Part shown: piece by piece, positions 1 through 6,911 of the stretch
Layout of the letters: every line of letters begins with the position of its first letter
Numbering within the stretch: the stretch's first letter is position 1
From: Candidatus Pacearchaeota archaeon
Lineage (GTDB): Archaea; Nanoarchaeota; Nanoarchaeia; Pacearchaeales; GW2011-AR1
Assembly: GCA_023228245.1 (NCBI GenBank)
Contig: JALOBN010000032.1
Coordinates: 1 to 33,130 of the forward strand
Length of the DNA stretch: 33,130 nt
Direction of reading: 5' to 3'
Translations under genes and position numbers: made by a program
The notes under the pieces: model-generated
The model's input: only the letters and a program-made list of their open reading frames with translations
Told to the model about the DNA's origin: nothing
The model's database searches: none

Positions 1-566
1 TCACGCAACTTGACCCAACGCTTATGCGTTCTGCTCACACGCGCCTCTGCAGCGCAAACAAGGTCACCAAGTCGGCGTTCCACTTGCCATCGGGATTGAT
101 ACGACAGCGTCAGAGCGTTTTCTAGCTGTGTGATCCGCTTCTGCTGTGTTTCGACCTGTTTTTTAAGTCCGGCGGCTTCGGCGGCAAGAGCGTCGTATTT
201 CTCCGAAATAATCAGGATGCTTTTTGTAAACGCGAATGCAGTTACAATCTTGTTTCCAATAGTCTCTAGTATTGGAATGCCGTTGATTCCCGTAGCGTTT
301 ACGAGTGGACCAGACGCAATGTATGCCGGAACATCGGATAAGCTGAGATCGCACAATCGCCGAGATATGCAGTGGACGCACAGTATGCCTTGGCCATTCG
401 ACTGCGGAGCGATCTGCCTCCAAACGGAATCGTCCACGACAACATCAATCCAGCTTGTCCCGCCATAAGGCATCCCACAGTCGGCACAGGTTACGTCGGG
501 TACTTCGTTCATGGTTCCCTCGGGCTTGTCGGATACGTGCCGTCCTGTATATGGGTCAATGCTCAT
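1..566 (-). CDS. Zinc-ribbon and coiled-coil protein, cut by the window edge
   Basis: The frame starts at ATG 566 and stays open to base 1, so at least 188 residues are present and the C-terminus is missing. A good ribosome site (GAGGAG, 8 nt upstream) and a 4-base ATGA overlap with the upstream gene support the start. Two Cys-x2-Cys pairs (CADC near residue 27 and CVHC near residue 63) suggest a small zinc-binding fold. From about residue 125 the sequence is rich in Lys, Gln and Glu and looks like a coiled coil. I do not recognise a specific family; small zinc-ribbon proteins of unknown role are common in phages. Confidence 0.75.
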   Translation of the reverse strand, partial: MSIDPYTGRHVSDKPEGTMNEVPDVTCADCGMPYGGTSWIDVVVDDSVWRQIAPQSNGQGILCVHCISRRLCDLSLSDVPAYIASGPLVNATGINGIPILETIGNKIVTAFAFTKSILIISEKYDALAAEAAGLKKQVETQQKRITQLENALTLSYQSRWQVERRLGDLVCAAEARVSRTHKRWVKLR

Positions 567-721
567 GTCGTTGGCTCCTCGCGCTCAAGATCGGCGATGA
601 TCTTCTCGTAACCGTCGCATATTTTTAGCCATTCGCGGTGCGACTCCCTAGCTGCCATCGCCAGATAGATGGCGCTGCCCCAACCAACACTAGCAAGCAC
701 AATAAGTGCCGTGGTGCTCAT
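563..721 (-). CDS. Small single-span membrane protein (52 aa)
   Basis: The 52-residue product has a hydrophobic stretch at about residues 4-22 (ALIVLASVGWGSAIYLAM), then a charged helix ending in Glu and Arg, so it looks like a one-span membrane protein with a short soluble tail. ATG 721 is preceded by AGGAG about 10 nt upstream. Its start overlaps the stop of the upstream frame and its stop overlaps the next start, both as ATGA, which suggests translational coupling on both sides. Function unknown. In-frame codons continue further upstream but have no ribosome site, so the short form is preferred. Confidence 0.65.
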   Translation of the reverse strand: MSTTALIVLASVGWGSAIYLAMAARESHREWLKICDGYEKIIADLEREEPTT

Positions 722-1176
722 GTCGTCTTCTCTCCTCGTTCCAGCAACAGTTGGTCGAGGCAATCTATCGCGTCGGCAATTGGCCTCGGCAAGTCGGGAT
801 GCCCGTCGTATATCCATTCCTTGGTATTTGTTTCCCCGCTCAACACCCTTATTATACGGGTTCCCGTATAATAAGTCAATACAAAATCCGGTGAGTTCAC
901 TGATTTTCTTGCAAAATACCTTGGAAGGGGGGATTTTAGCCCTGGAATCCCCATTTGGTAGACTGAGAGTAGGGCAGAGGGCCAAACCAGCCGCCTATGG
1001 TCGCCGCCTGTGCCCTCAAGTGGGCGGAGACAAGCAATTACCTCCTCCTGGGAGGCGCAATAGCAATGGTGTTGTCCATCACGCCGTATCTCCCACTGCT
1101 GCGACACGCCATAGACGGCGACGAGTCGCAGTAGGCTTTCTATCTCCACGTCCAGGTCACGCTCGGTCAATGGCAT
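718..1176 (-). CDS. Unknown protein whose frame crosses the 127-bp repeat (152 aa)
   Basis: ATG 1176 lies 2 nt after the previous stop with AAGGGG 11 nt upstream; an in-frame TTG at 1185 is possible but overlaps that gene. The first 65 or so residues look like ordinary protein. The middle of the frame is the 127-bp repeat at 827-953, which also holds a strong promoter and operator-like palindrome. The frame ends in an ATGA overlap with the next gene. If the repeat joins instead to the right end of the window, the same frame stays open and ends by overlapping the ATG at 32952. It may be one gene, or two short ones joined by chance. No family recognised. Confidence 0.45.
   Translation of the reverse strand: MPLTERDLDVEIESLLRLVAVYGVSQQWEIRRDGQHHCYCASQEEVIACLRPLEGTGGDHRRLVWPSALLSVYQMGIPGLKSPLPRYFARKSVNSPDFVLTYYTGTRIIRVLSGETNTKEWIYDGHPDLPRPIADAIDCLDQLLLERGEKTT
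827..953. repeat. 127-bp direct repeat, left copy (identical to 33004-33130)
   Basis: Bases 827-953 match the last 127 bases of the window without a mismatch. The match stops at 826 (a versus g at 33003), and on the other side the window itself ends. An exact odd length of 127, ending at the sequence end, is what a de Bruijn assembly with k=127 leaves at an unresolved junction. The copy carries the promoter and inverted repeat described separately. Confidence 0.95.
848..879 (-). promoter_or_regulatory. Sigma70-type promoter with 13-bp palindromic operator (left copy)
   Basis: On the minus strand, TTGACT (879-874), a 17-base spacer and TATAAT (856-851) form a near-consensus promoter. A perfect 13-bp inverted repeat (848-860 and 863-875, 2-base centre) covers the spacer and the -10 box, a classic repressor operator layout. 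The symmetry also places a TATAAT on the plus strand at 867-872, though I see no matching -35 there. In this copy the promoter sits inside an open frame; the right-hand copy is in a more natural intergenic position. Confidence 0.75.
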
Positions 1177-1178
1177 GG

Positions 1179-1676
1179 TCAGCAATTCCCCTTGATGCGT
1201 TCGGCCGGTACGTAATGCAGGGCGTGCTTTCTGGCGGCGGCATAGGTGTTGTGCTTGTCAGGGACAAAGATGCGGTACTTGTTGGACGCGAGCCAGAAGT
1301 GCTTGCCCTCGGGCCAGCGTGAGATTGTGATAACCTCATTCTCAAAGCGGACGTTGAAGTCGATCTCGGCCGTCTCGACGGTTTCCAGCACGACTACTTC
1401 CGAGAGGAGCAGGGTGCCGCCGTTGATGTTGACGACAATCGGGCCTTCCCACAGTAGCTTCTCGGCCGTCTGCAACCATTGAGCGCCCAGCTTCAGCCAG
1501 TGATAGTTCGGGTTGTCCTTCAGGTGTGGGTCTTGGCTGAAACGTGCGAGGTAGGCCGCTGCCACGCCACGGTGGATTTTCTCCAACGTCTCCGGGTCGT
1601 CAGGCCGAATCTCGATACGCCAATCTTGCAGATCGGGGAAGCGAGGATCGGTATTGCAGCGGTGGAATCGGTACAT
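1179..1676 (-). CDS. Unknown protein, 165 aa
   Basis: A soluble 165-residue protein with mixed composition and no visible signal peptide, membrane segment or cysteine motif. It starts at ATG 1676, overlapping the stop of the upstream 54-residue gene by one base (TAATG), and ends 2 nt before the next start, so it belongs to the same coupled operon. The ribosome site is weak (GAAG), consistent with translation by coupling. The centre is rich in alternating hydrophobic residues (VVLETVETAEIDFNVRF), suggesting beta strands. I do not recognise a family. Confidence 0.7.
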   Translation of the reverse strand: MYRFHRCNTDPRFPDLQDWRIEIRPDDPETLEKIHRGVAAAYLARFSQDPHLKDNPNYHWLKLGAQWLQTAEKLLWEGPIVVNINGGTLLLSEVVVLETVETAEIDFNVRFENEVITISRWPEGKHFWLASNKYRIFVPDKHNTYAAARKHALHYVPAERIKGNC

Positions 1677-1840
1677 TACTTCAGGCCCAGGTGCAGGCGC
1701 ATCCCGTTAATGTGGCAGGCCGCCGCTTCAAGGCTCTGTGTCTCGAAGATCGGCGTCTGTCCGTCAGTGACAACGTACTGCCAAGTTCCGTCTCCGGCTT
1801 GCACAGCCCAGCCTCGCACGGTAGGTATGTGGGGCGTCAT
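1676..1840 (-). CDS. Small unknown protein, 54 aa
   Basis: A 54-residue frame starting at ATG 1840 with AAAGG 8 nt upstream and ending in a TAATG overlap with the next gene. The sequence (RGWAVQAGDGTWQYVVTDG, then a helix-like tail) resembles a small beta-rich domain. No family recognised. Evidence is the ribosome site, the overlap and the tight fit between neighbours. Confidence 0.6.
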   Translation of the reverse strand: MTPHIPTVRGWAVQAGDGTWQYVVTDGQTPIFETQSLEAAACHINGMRLHLGLK

Positions 1841-1852
1841 TGGGGTGGCCTT

Positions 1853-1915
1853 TCAGTTGCGGTACGGAATTACGTCAAACTCAGGGAACAAAGCCCGCGC
1901 TACGATATTTGTCAT
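1853..1915 (-). CDS. Possible 20-aa micro-protein
   Basis: ATG 1915 overlaps the stop of the alpha-CTD-like gene as ATGA and has GAGGG about 7 nt upstream. The frame encodes 20 residues (MTNIVARALFPEFDVIPYRN) and stops 12 nt before the next start. It could be a real peptide or a re-initiation relay that keeps ribosomes on the message between two genes. Nothing in the sequence tells these apart. Confidence 0.35.
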   Translation of the reverse strand: MTNIVARALFPEFDVIPYRN

Positions 1916-2160
1916 TTTATGACCCTCTTCTTGGTCAAAAACAATTGTAGGCACTGTTGCAAAGATTTGATCCTAGCTGCTTTCAACCCGGACTTCTTTC
2001 CAACAAGACTCTCTATACTGTACTGCTGCAAATCCCCAACGACCCAAATACCCAATCGCTCTAACGTTCCAATAACCTCCTCTTCCAAACCATACCTCTC
2101 CAATTCAACTATGGGGGTATTAAGCTGTTCCCTAGTCACTCTCCAATACACAATTGCCAT
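1912..2160 (-). CDS. RNA polymerase alpha C-terminal-domain-like protein
   Basis: The product (82 aa from ATG 2160; GAAGGA 10 nt upstream) looks like a stand-alone alpha-CTD fold: a PIVELE-type first helix, then RLGIWVVGDLQQYSIESLVG and a helix-hairpin-helix end (KKSGLKAARIKSLQQCLQ). In RNA polymerase this domain binds upstream promoter DNA and activators. A free copy on a phage could redirect or occupy host transcription contacts, but this is inference. An alternative start at 2187 would overlap the Rad50-like gene and has a poorer ribosome site. Other HhH DNA-binding proteins are possible. A sigma-like protein is encoded at 31116-31634. Confidence 0.55.
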   Translation of the reverse strand: MAIVYWRVTREQLNTPIVELERYGLEEEVIGTLERLGIWVVGDLQQYSIESLVGKKSGLKAARIKSLQQCLQLFLTKKRVIK

Positions 2161-2173
2161 TTGTGATTTTCCT

Positions 2174-2761
2174 TCACCCCATGTCAATCACAGTACCTAA
2201 TTTGAAATTTTTGATGTCTGTGCATAATATGAACTGAATATCCAATTCTGTTGCCAATCTTTGCAGCATAGATCTAGTTCGATTTCGATTGTCTTGTCCT
2301 CGTATGCACTTAAATGGCTCATCCATCACTACCAACCTTCTTACTGTAGGTCTTTGTATCAAAATACATGCAAGTCTTAAGGCCAACGCCGCTACATCTA
2401 CTACACCTCCTCCTATTTCATTTAAGGGGTCATCCAATTCAATTCCATCCCTTGTAAATACCAAAATTGCCTCGGTTTTCCCACGTTTTTGGTTGAATTG
2501 AATTTCAAACTCATAGGGATCTTCAAATACAGCATTGAGGCACTTTGTTACGATGGATGAAATTTGTTGATGACACTGTTGCTGAAGTGTTTGAGCTATG
2601 GTCTGAATGATTTGATTGGCTTGGGTAGCATTGGTGATTTGTATGTCTAAGTCAGCCTTGGCTTCCTCCTCTTTGTTGATCGATTGCTGAGCCCGACGCC
2701 TATCTTCTAGGAGTTGATTGATCTTGGATCGATAGATGAATATTGATGCGTTTTGAGTCAT
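2174..2761 (-). CDS. Rad50/SbcC-like ATPase, C-terminal half
   Basis: This 195-residue protein has a short coiled coil (about residues 10-70), then an ABC-type head: a signature loop at 116-119 (IGGG, in place of LSGG) followed by a long AALALRL helix, and a Walker B strand at 142-148 (RLVVMDE). It lacks Walker A, which is in the separate gene at 5142-6158. Together they would rebuild one Rad50 head, which with the Mre11-like nuclease (3664-4593) processes DNA ends for recombination, as T4 gp46/gp47 do. The start follows the upstream stop by one base with no ribosome site, so re-initiation is likely. Confidence 0.8.
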   Translation of the reverse strand: MTQNASIFIYRSKINQLLEDRRRAQQSINKEEEAKADLDIQITNATQANQIIQTIAQTLQQQCHQQISSIVTKCLNAVFEDPYEFEIQFNQKRGKTEAILVFTRDGIELDDPLNEIGGGVVDVAALALRLACILIQRPTVRRLVVMDEPFKCIRGQDNRNRTRSMLQRLATELDIQFILCTDIKNFKLGTVIDMG

Positions 2762-2762
2762 T

Positions 2763-3299
2763 TTATTTTTTTGTATGTTTGACCCGCTTTTCCATTCCCT
2801 TCAATACAGAGATTTCAACAGGGGCAAGATACCTCTTATTGACTTTCAGCAAGTCATTATCGATGCACCTCATCCTTATTCTAGCTGGCCACACCCCACC
2901 CCTCAATTCCTTTACAATGGGCGTCTTAAATGATTGTAGTTTTTCTTTGTTCTTCAATTGAAGCCATACATAAGCTGGAGATGATTTGACTGGCCTCGCA
3001 ACCACCTTAGTTTTGCTTCCTACCGACCAATGACGCCACTCTGAAGTCAGCTTTAATTGAATGGCCTGTTTCTGATCTTTTCTCTCTTGGTGAATTGCTC
3101 TTTCTTCAATCTCATACTCTTGCTCATCGTGAGACATAGACCGCTTTCGATCCATCTCATCATCAAAACCCCGATCCACTGAACCTTGAATATGACGACC
3201 ATGATGAATAGCAGGAACCGCCAAGGCTGGTTGGGTGGCAATCACCAACAAAGCAAATACAATAGACCATTGCCAACACCATTTGAGTAACTTGATCAT
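2763..3299 (-). CDS. Probable exported or anchored protein of unknown function
   Basis: ATG 3299 has GAGG 7 nt upstream. The N-terminus is a textbook signal sequence: basic MIKLLK, a hydrophobic core (IVFALLVIATQ) and an AxA-type site (ALA) near residue 27. The mature part is about 150 residues, highly charged in the first half and basic at the C-terminus, with no cysteine pairs for disulfides. Its place inside a recombination cluster is odd. It directly follows stem-loop element A, so it may have come in together with it, but this is speculative. No family recognised. Confidence 0.6.
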   Translation of the reverse strand: MIKLLKWCWQWSIVFALLVIATQPALAVPAIHHGRHIQGSVDRGFDDEMDRKRSMSHDEQEYEIEERAIHQERKDQKQAIQLKLTSEWRHWSVGSKTKVVARPVKSSPAYVWLQLKNKEKLQSFKTPIVKELRGGVWPARIRMRCIDNDLLKVNKRYLAPVEISVLKGMEKRVKHTKK

Positions 3300-3330
3300 T
3301 TTCTGCCTCACTTTTAACAACCCCATATTT

Positions 3331-3411
3331 TAGCCCCTAACACGTTCCCTGCCTTCCATGGTAAAAAAGTACCAGAATCTTATTTGAACGTGTTAGGGGC
3401 GACGACAGGTG
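3331..3411 (-). repeat. Stem-loop element, copy A
   Basis: A perfect 15-bp inverted repeat (3333-3347 with 3386-3400) surrounds a small hairpin TGGTA-N6-TACCA (3359-3374). The same layout, with matching flanks CCCACCTGTCGTCGCC on one side and TTAGGGGCTAA on the other, occurs at 13428-13522 in the opposite orientation. It fills the gap between the coiled-coil gene and the exported-protein gene, inside the split Rad50 region. It could be a small mobile palindromic element, a remnant of an intron-like insertion, or a conserved RNA structure. Confidence 0.8.
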
Positions 3412-3413
3412 GG

Positions 3414-3674
3414 TTATCGTTGGGTTCCTACCCCATCCAATACCTCACCCCACTCCTCCTCAAACTGGTCCAGGGCTTTCTCATAGGATTCCCTAGCTCT
3501 GTTTGACCTTGACTCCAACTTATCCCGCAGAGTCTTGGCCTCATCAAGTGAATTACAATCAAACTCCTTCTTGAGTCTCTTGAGTATTTCCTGCTGAGCC
3601 CCCTCAACACGAGATACTTCCCGTTGGAGTTGATCTACCTTGCCTTTCAATTTTTCATACCTATCAAGATCCAT
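3414..3674 (-). CDS. Short coiled-coil protein, possibly a Rad50 coil fragment (86 aa)
   Basis: Almost the entire 86-residue product is helical with heptad-like hydrophobic spacing (YEKLKGKVDQLQREVSRVEG and onward) and high charge. It overlaps the end of the Mre11-like gene by 11 bases. It lies between the N-terminal and C-terminal halves of the Rad50-like ATPase, and its length would supply much of the return coil missing from the short C-terminal half. It could therefore be a third Rad50 piece, but any small coiled-coil protein would look the same. Confidence 0.65.
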   Translation of the reverse strand: MDLDRYEKLKGKVDQLQREVSRVEGAQQEILKRLKKEFDCNSLDEAKTLRDKLESRSNRARESYEKALDQFEEEWGEVLDGVGTQR

Positions 3675-4593
3675 TACAATCCTCCATCACCTTCAGTATC
3701 AATTTCTTAACACCAGGAACAACAGAGTGATCTTCAAGATACCTAATCACTGCTGACTTGAAATCAACCCACTCAGAATTGACTGATCGCAGACCCTCAA
3801 CAAACTTGATCATTTCCTGCTGGTCCTCCATGGCCATCACCACGCTGTGGCTCTCTTCGATCCACTTGTCTTCACTAGTATCCAAAAATTGCTGCTTGAC
3901 TGATCCATCAGCATAAAGAACCCCCACAGACGGCTTTGCAAACCGCTCATTTGATTTGCGTGGTATCAAGCATCCACAATTGAACACAATGGTGTTATTG
4001 CACTTAGCCAAGAAAGATTGATGGTTATCACCAAACACTGCTACGTCATATCCACGCAGTCGATCCTGATACTGAGTAAGATTCTGTTCAATTGGCGCTC
4101 CAATGTAACATCTGTCCTTAATCCACAAAAACGAATGGACCACAGCAACATGAATTGACACGTCGGTGCCATTAGGATGCTCTAATTCAACCCCCCATGG
4201 AAACCCATTCATCCTGATGTTTCTAGGAGGAAGTTGCAACAGAGATTCTGATTTTCCTAATGGCTTGATGGTACCAGCCTTCACCAACGTCCAGTATGCC
4301 GAACGTTTGAGATCCTCGTTATTGTGCATCGGTAGATCGTGCTGACCATGAATCGCCCACATCGGAGGCAAATGATCAATAGCCCAATTGATAATGGCGG
4401 CCGAGCTATTCCATCTATCAAAGATGTCCCCCGCCGCTATGATGGGCACGTTGTCGTTGTTTGTAGCCAGGTTCCGTAATTGATCAAGGCATCTGCCCTG
4501 AGCAGCCAACCAATCCGGCTCAACAGAACGGGCAACTGGTGGATACTCAGACAAGTGAATGTCAGCACATAAGATGGCAGCCACTTTGGTCAT
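3664..4593 (-). CDS. Mre11/SbcD-like DNA repair nuclease
   Basis: A calcineurin-like metallophosphoesterase of 309 residues. Metal-binding motifs are in order: D11-x-H13 (ADIHL), G55-D-x2-D59 (GDIFD), a GNHD-type motif read as GQHD at 83-86, VVHSF and GDNH (in place of GHxH). It starts at ATG 4593 with AAAGGG upstream and an ATGA overlap. In the Mre11-Rad50 family this subunit cuts DNA ends under control of the ATPase; the split Rad50 genes on either side support this role. It corresponds in role to T4 gp47. Confidence 0.85.
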   Translation of the reverse strand: MTKVAAILCADIHLSEYPPVARSVEPDWLAAQGRCLDQLRNLATNNDNVPIIAAGDIFDRWNSSAAIINWAIDHLPPMWAIHGQHDLPMHNNEDLKRSAYWTLVKAGTIKPLGKSESLLQLPPRNIRMNGFPWGVELEHPNGTDVSIHVAVVHSFLWIKDRCYIGAPIEQNLTQYQDRLRGYDVAVFGDNHQSFLAKCNNTIVFNCGCLIPRKSNERFAKPSVGVLYADGSVKQQFLDTSEDKWIEESHSVVMAMEDQQEMIKFVEGLRSVNSEWVDFKSAVIRYLEDHSVVPGVKKLILKVMEDCNGS

Positions 4594-4760
4594 CGCTTGC
4601 CCTTTCGCTCGGCTTTGTATTTTCGTTGCAACTGTATGATTGAGTCTTTGCCATCATCTACATCGAACCGACTGCCTTGCTGGACAGGTTCATGTAGCAA
4701 TTTCTTCACCACCACCACTGGATGGGATTGTAGTCCCCTCGACTTCGGATCGTTACTCAT
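4590..4760 (-). CDS. Small basic protein, 56 aa
   Basis: A 56-residue frame from ATG 4760 (AAAGGG 9 nt upstream) ending in an ATGA overlap with the Mre11-like gene. The C-terminus is strongly basic (RKYKAERKGKR), suggesting nucleic-acid or acidic-partner contact. Family not recognised. Overlap and spacing with both neighbours are the main support. Confidence 0.6.
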   Translation of the reverse strand: MSNDPKSRGLQSHPVVVVKKLLHEPVQQGSRFDVDDGKDSIIQLQRKYKAERKGKR

Positions 4761-4761
4761 C

Positions 4762-4932
4762 CTAATTGGCCCTTTCTGTTTTCACCCCGTCAATTACCAG
4801 AAAATCCAGTGCATTTAATCCAGGATAGAAATACTCAGCATCTACCTCCAATGCCTGAAATTCAAGCACATCAAATGACTCATCGTACTCACCCCAATAA
4901 TCAAACGTCCCATGAATCTTTCCCTTGAACAC
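4762..4932 (-). CDS. Small acidic protein, 56 aa, GTG start
   Basis: This frame has only a GTG start (4932), 3 nt after the upstream stop, with a weak AGG nearby, so translation probably relies on coupling. The 56 residues are acidic and aromatic (GTFDYWGEYDESFDVLEF), which looks like a real folded domain. The stop is 1 nt before the next ATG. Function unknown. Confidence 0.6.
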   Translation of the reverse strand: MFKGKIHGTFDYWGEYDESFDVLEFQALEVDAEYFYPGLNALDFLVIDGVKTERAN

Positions 4933-4935
4933 AAC

Positions 4936-5145
4936 CTACCAACACTTGCTGGGATTCAAATCAAATATGTGCAAGAAATCATCCCGGCTACAACACCGAA
5001 AATGATCCAGAACCCATTCAGCAGTTCCACAATGTCCAGAATCATTAACTGGCAAAAGCTCGTATGACCACACCTCCGCCTGAACATGATCCAAATCAAT
5101 CATGAGTCGGGCTTCAAAATCACCGTGTGCGTCTCCTCTATTCAT
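4936..5145 (-). CDS. Unknown protein, 69 aa
   Basis: ATG 5145 overlaps the stop of the Rad50 N-terminal half (ATGA) and uses GGAGGAG 7 nt upstream, which itself lies in the zinc-hook codons of the previous gene. The product has three cysteines (GHCGT, RCCSR) and a final Cys-Trp. A longer reading from 5163 would remove the ribosome site. No family recognised. Confidence 0.6.
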   Translation of the reverse strand: MNRGDAHGDFEARLMIDLDHVQAEVWSYELLPVNDSGHCGTAEWVLDHFRCCSRDDFLHIFDLNPSKCW

Positions 5146-6158
5146 TTCATTTCTCCTCCACATAATGGACAGCGGCCATCCAACTCTTCCGTCAGCTGTG
5201 ATTGGGCCTTGTCCAACTTCCCCTTGGCTTCGTCCAAATCTTCAGCGTCATCCTGACAACTGGATATCAGCAATCCCAACAGCTTGGCCTTTGATGCCCA
5301 ACCATCTGCTGCATCCCCCAACTCACCTATATTGTCCAAACTGGGAACCTTGACGCCAATCAAATCCCGATGCTCTTCGATGTCGCCAATCACATCATTC
5401 AATTGGCTCAGTTGCTTGCTGTGGGACATGGCCAAGTCCCCCAACTCCACCACCCTATCCCCAGCCTTCCCGGCCTGTTGGGTGCTCTGTAGTTTGACTT
5501 GGGCCTCAGTCAATCCGTCCACATACTGGGTGATCTTCTGCAACAAATCAGCACAGGCAATCTGCCTAGTGTCCCACTTCTCCACCACCTTCAAATCATC
5601 ATCTGCCCTAACAGCATAGGCCAAGTCCTTGTACTCCTGCTGGGCTTCAACCAATCGGCTATCCACCACCTTGGCTTCGGTTGCTAACTGCCGTAGCTGT
5701 TGGGCCAGGCGGGACGTGACCTGATCGATGGCGTCCAGATCCACCATCTTATTCAGCTGTCTGGCCAATTCTGGCGGAGACAGGTTGAACCAAAACGGTG
5801 GATCGTGCTGACCTACAAAGTTCAGGTCGCAGACCTTGAGACGTTGCTGTATTGCATCCGGCACATCATTGCCAAATGCCCTGTACTCAGCCTTGTCCAG
5901 AGCATAGACGTTTTCAGAACCACCCCGTTCACGCCTGATGGTGGTGTCGTCTACCTTGAGACGAACCCGCATCCACTTGCTGTTGTGACGAATAAATCCG
6001 TCACCCCGAGGACGGTTGAGACAGCACCATCGAAGTGCCCTTAAAAGAGAAGATTTGCCAACATCGCTAGGTCCGACCAGGGTGGTGATAAGAGGGTCGA
6101 ACTCAATGTCGCATTTCTCATGCGTCTGAAAGTTCTCTACCAACATCCTCTGCAACAT
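5142..6158 (-). CDS. Rad50/SbcC-like ATPase, N-terminal half ending at the zinc hook
   Basis: Starting at ATG 6158 (GGAGGG 6-7 nt upstream), the 338-residue protein has the typical Rad50 opening (MLVENFQTHE), Walker A at 29-36 (GPSDVGKS), a head domain to about 140, a long coiled coil, and a zinc-hook Cys-x2-Cys (C330, C333) eight residues before the stop. A full Rad50 would turn back through a second coil to Walker B. Here the chain ends at the hook, and the C-terminal head is at 2174-2761. A complete hook would need two of these ends to meet around zinc, with the other half bound beside it. Confidence 0.85.
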   Translation of the reverse strand: MLQRMLVENFQTHEKCDIEFDPLITTLVGPSDVGKSSLLRALRWCCLNRPRGDGFIRHNSKWMRVRLKVDDTTIRRERGGSENVYALDKAEYRAFGNDVPDAIQQRLKVCDLNFVGQHDPPFWFNLSPPELARQLNKMVDLDAIDQVTSRLAQQLRQLATEAKVVDSRLVEAQQEYKDLAYAVRADDDLKVVEKWDTRQIACADLLQKITQYVDGLTEAQVKLQSTQQAGKAGDRVVELGDLAMSHSKQLSQLNDVIGDIEEHRDLIGVKVPSLDNIGELGDAADGWASKAKLLGLLISSCQDDAEDLDEAKGKLDKAQSQLTEELDGRCPLCGGEMK

Positions 6159-6172
6159 GACTGCCCTCCATG

Positions 6173-6661
6173 TCAATCCTCTGACTTGCTATCATACTCA
6201 ATTCTGGCAAGATCAAGCAGCCACACAGCATCCACTTCATTGTCATCGATCTCGCCCTTGCTGTTAGTCACAAACTGCTTGTCTGGCCACTTCTTCTTTG
6301 CAAAATCAAGCATCACAGGCTTGCCTGAGTTTCCCTTGCCAGTGGCGTGCTTCTTGATCTCTGATGGGCTGTACCCACGATAGTTGATGCCATTCTTCTC
6401 GCACCAAAACTTGATAAGTCCCTGGATTTCAGACTGAACCACCAACGCCCCTTGCATCCCAGGCATACTGTGTCTAGCCGCCTCGAACACCACCAAATGA
6501 ATTCCCAAGCTGTTAGCAATCTCATCCAGCTTGGAACTCAATCGAATCAACCGCATACCCGATGATTCGTCCCTGCGAACGGACAGGTCAAACGTGCCAG
6601 ACGGTCCATTCGAGTGTGCCCATCCCGTATGAGTGGCGGGGTCCAAACTCAAAATGTTCAT
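6173..6661 (-). CDS. RuvC-like Holliday junction resolvase
   Basis: A 162-residue RNase-H-fold nuclease. The acidic site can be read in order: D7 in SLDPATHTGWA, E60 in VVFEAARH, and D140/D144 in IDDNEVDAVWLLDLA; the KKHATGKGNSGK basic loop is also typical of phage RuvC-like proteins. It starts at ATG 6661 with AGAGGG 6 nt upstream and probably resolves branched recombination intermediates before packaging. The adjacent split Rad50-Mre11 genes and downstream recombinase fit that pathway. Length matches the family. Confidence 0.85.
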   Translation of the reverse strand: MNILSLDPATHTGWAHSNGPSGTFDLSVRRDESSGMRLIRLSSKLDEIANSLGIHLVVFEAARHSMPGMQGALVVQSEIQGLIKFWCEKNGINYRGYSPSEIKKHATGKGNSGKPVMLDFAKKKWPDKQFVTNSKGEIDDNEVDAVWLLDLARIEYDSKSED

Positions 6662-6699
6662 TTTTCCCTCTTGCTTGATTTCCCATCTTCAACAAAACG

Positions 6700-6763
6700 A
6701 CGGTGGTGAGGGCATGACTCGACTGCTTGATCATGTCCATGATCCCACACCACTCACCACCGT
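6700..6763. other. Nested inverted repeats in an intergenic gap
   Basis: The 118-base gap between the acidic-protein and RuvC genes holds a perfect 11-bp inverted repeat (6700-6710 with 6753-6763) enclosing a second perfect 7-bp one (6729-6735 with 6738-6744, a GATCATG palindrome). As RNA on the minus strand this gives a hairpin within a hairpin. There is no U-run for termination. It could stabilise the message, act as a processing site or bind a protein. An out-of-frame ORF across it looks spurious. Confidence 0.55.
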
Positions 6764-6779
6764 GCGTTCGTTGCCTCAA

Positions 6780-6911
6780 CTACTCGTCCTCTTCATCATC
6801 GTAGTCTTCGTCCATGTCCTCATCATCTTCGTCGAGGTCATCCTCCTCCTCTTCGTCGAGGTCATCCTCCTCCTCTTCGTCGTCCAATTCTTCGTCCTTG
6901 TCTTCTGCCAT
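6780..6911 (-). CDS. Ultra-acidic 43-aa protein (possible DNA mimic)
   Basis: From ATG 6911, which overlaps the exonuclease stop (TGATG), the product is almost only Asp and Glu: of 43 residues about 35 are acidic, with one Lys and one Tyr. A 24-base unit encoding EEEEDDLD is repeated in tandem. Such proteins can mimic DNA or RNA, or act as histone-like buffering partners. The SSB of this phage has similar acidic tails. A repeat-expanded junk tail is possible, but start and overlap are good. Confidence 0.65.
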   Translation of the reverse strand: MAEDKDEELDDEEEEDDLDEEEEDDLDEDDEDMDEDYDDEEDE

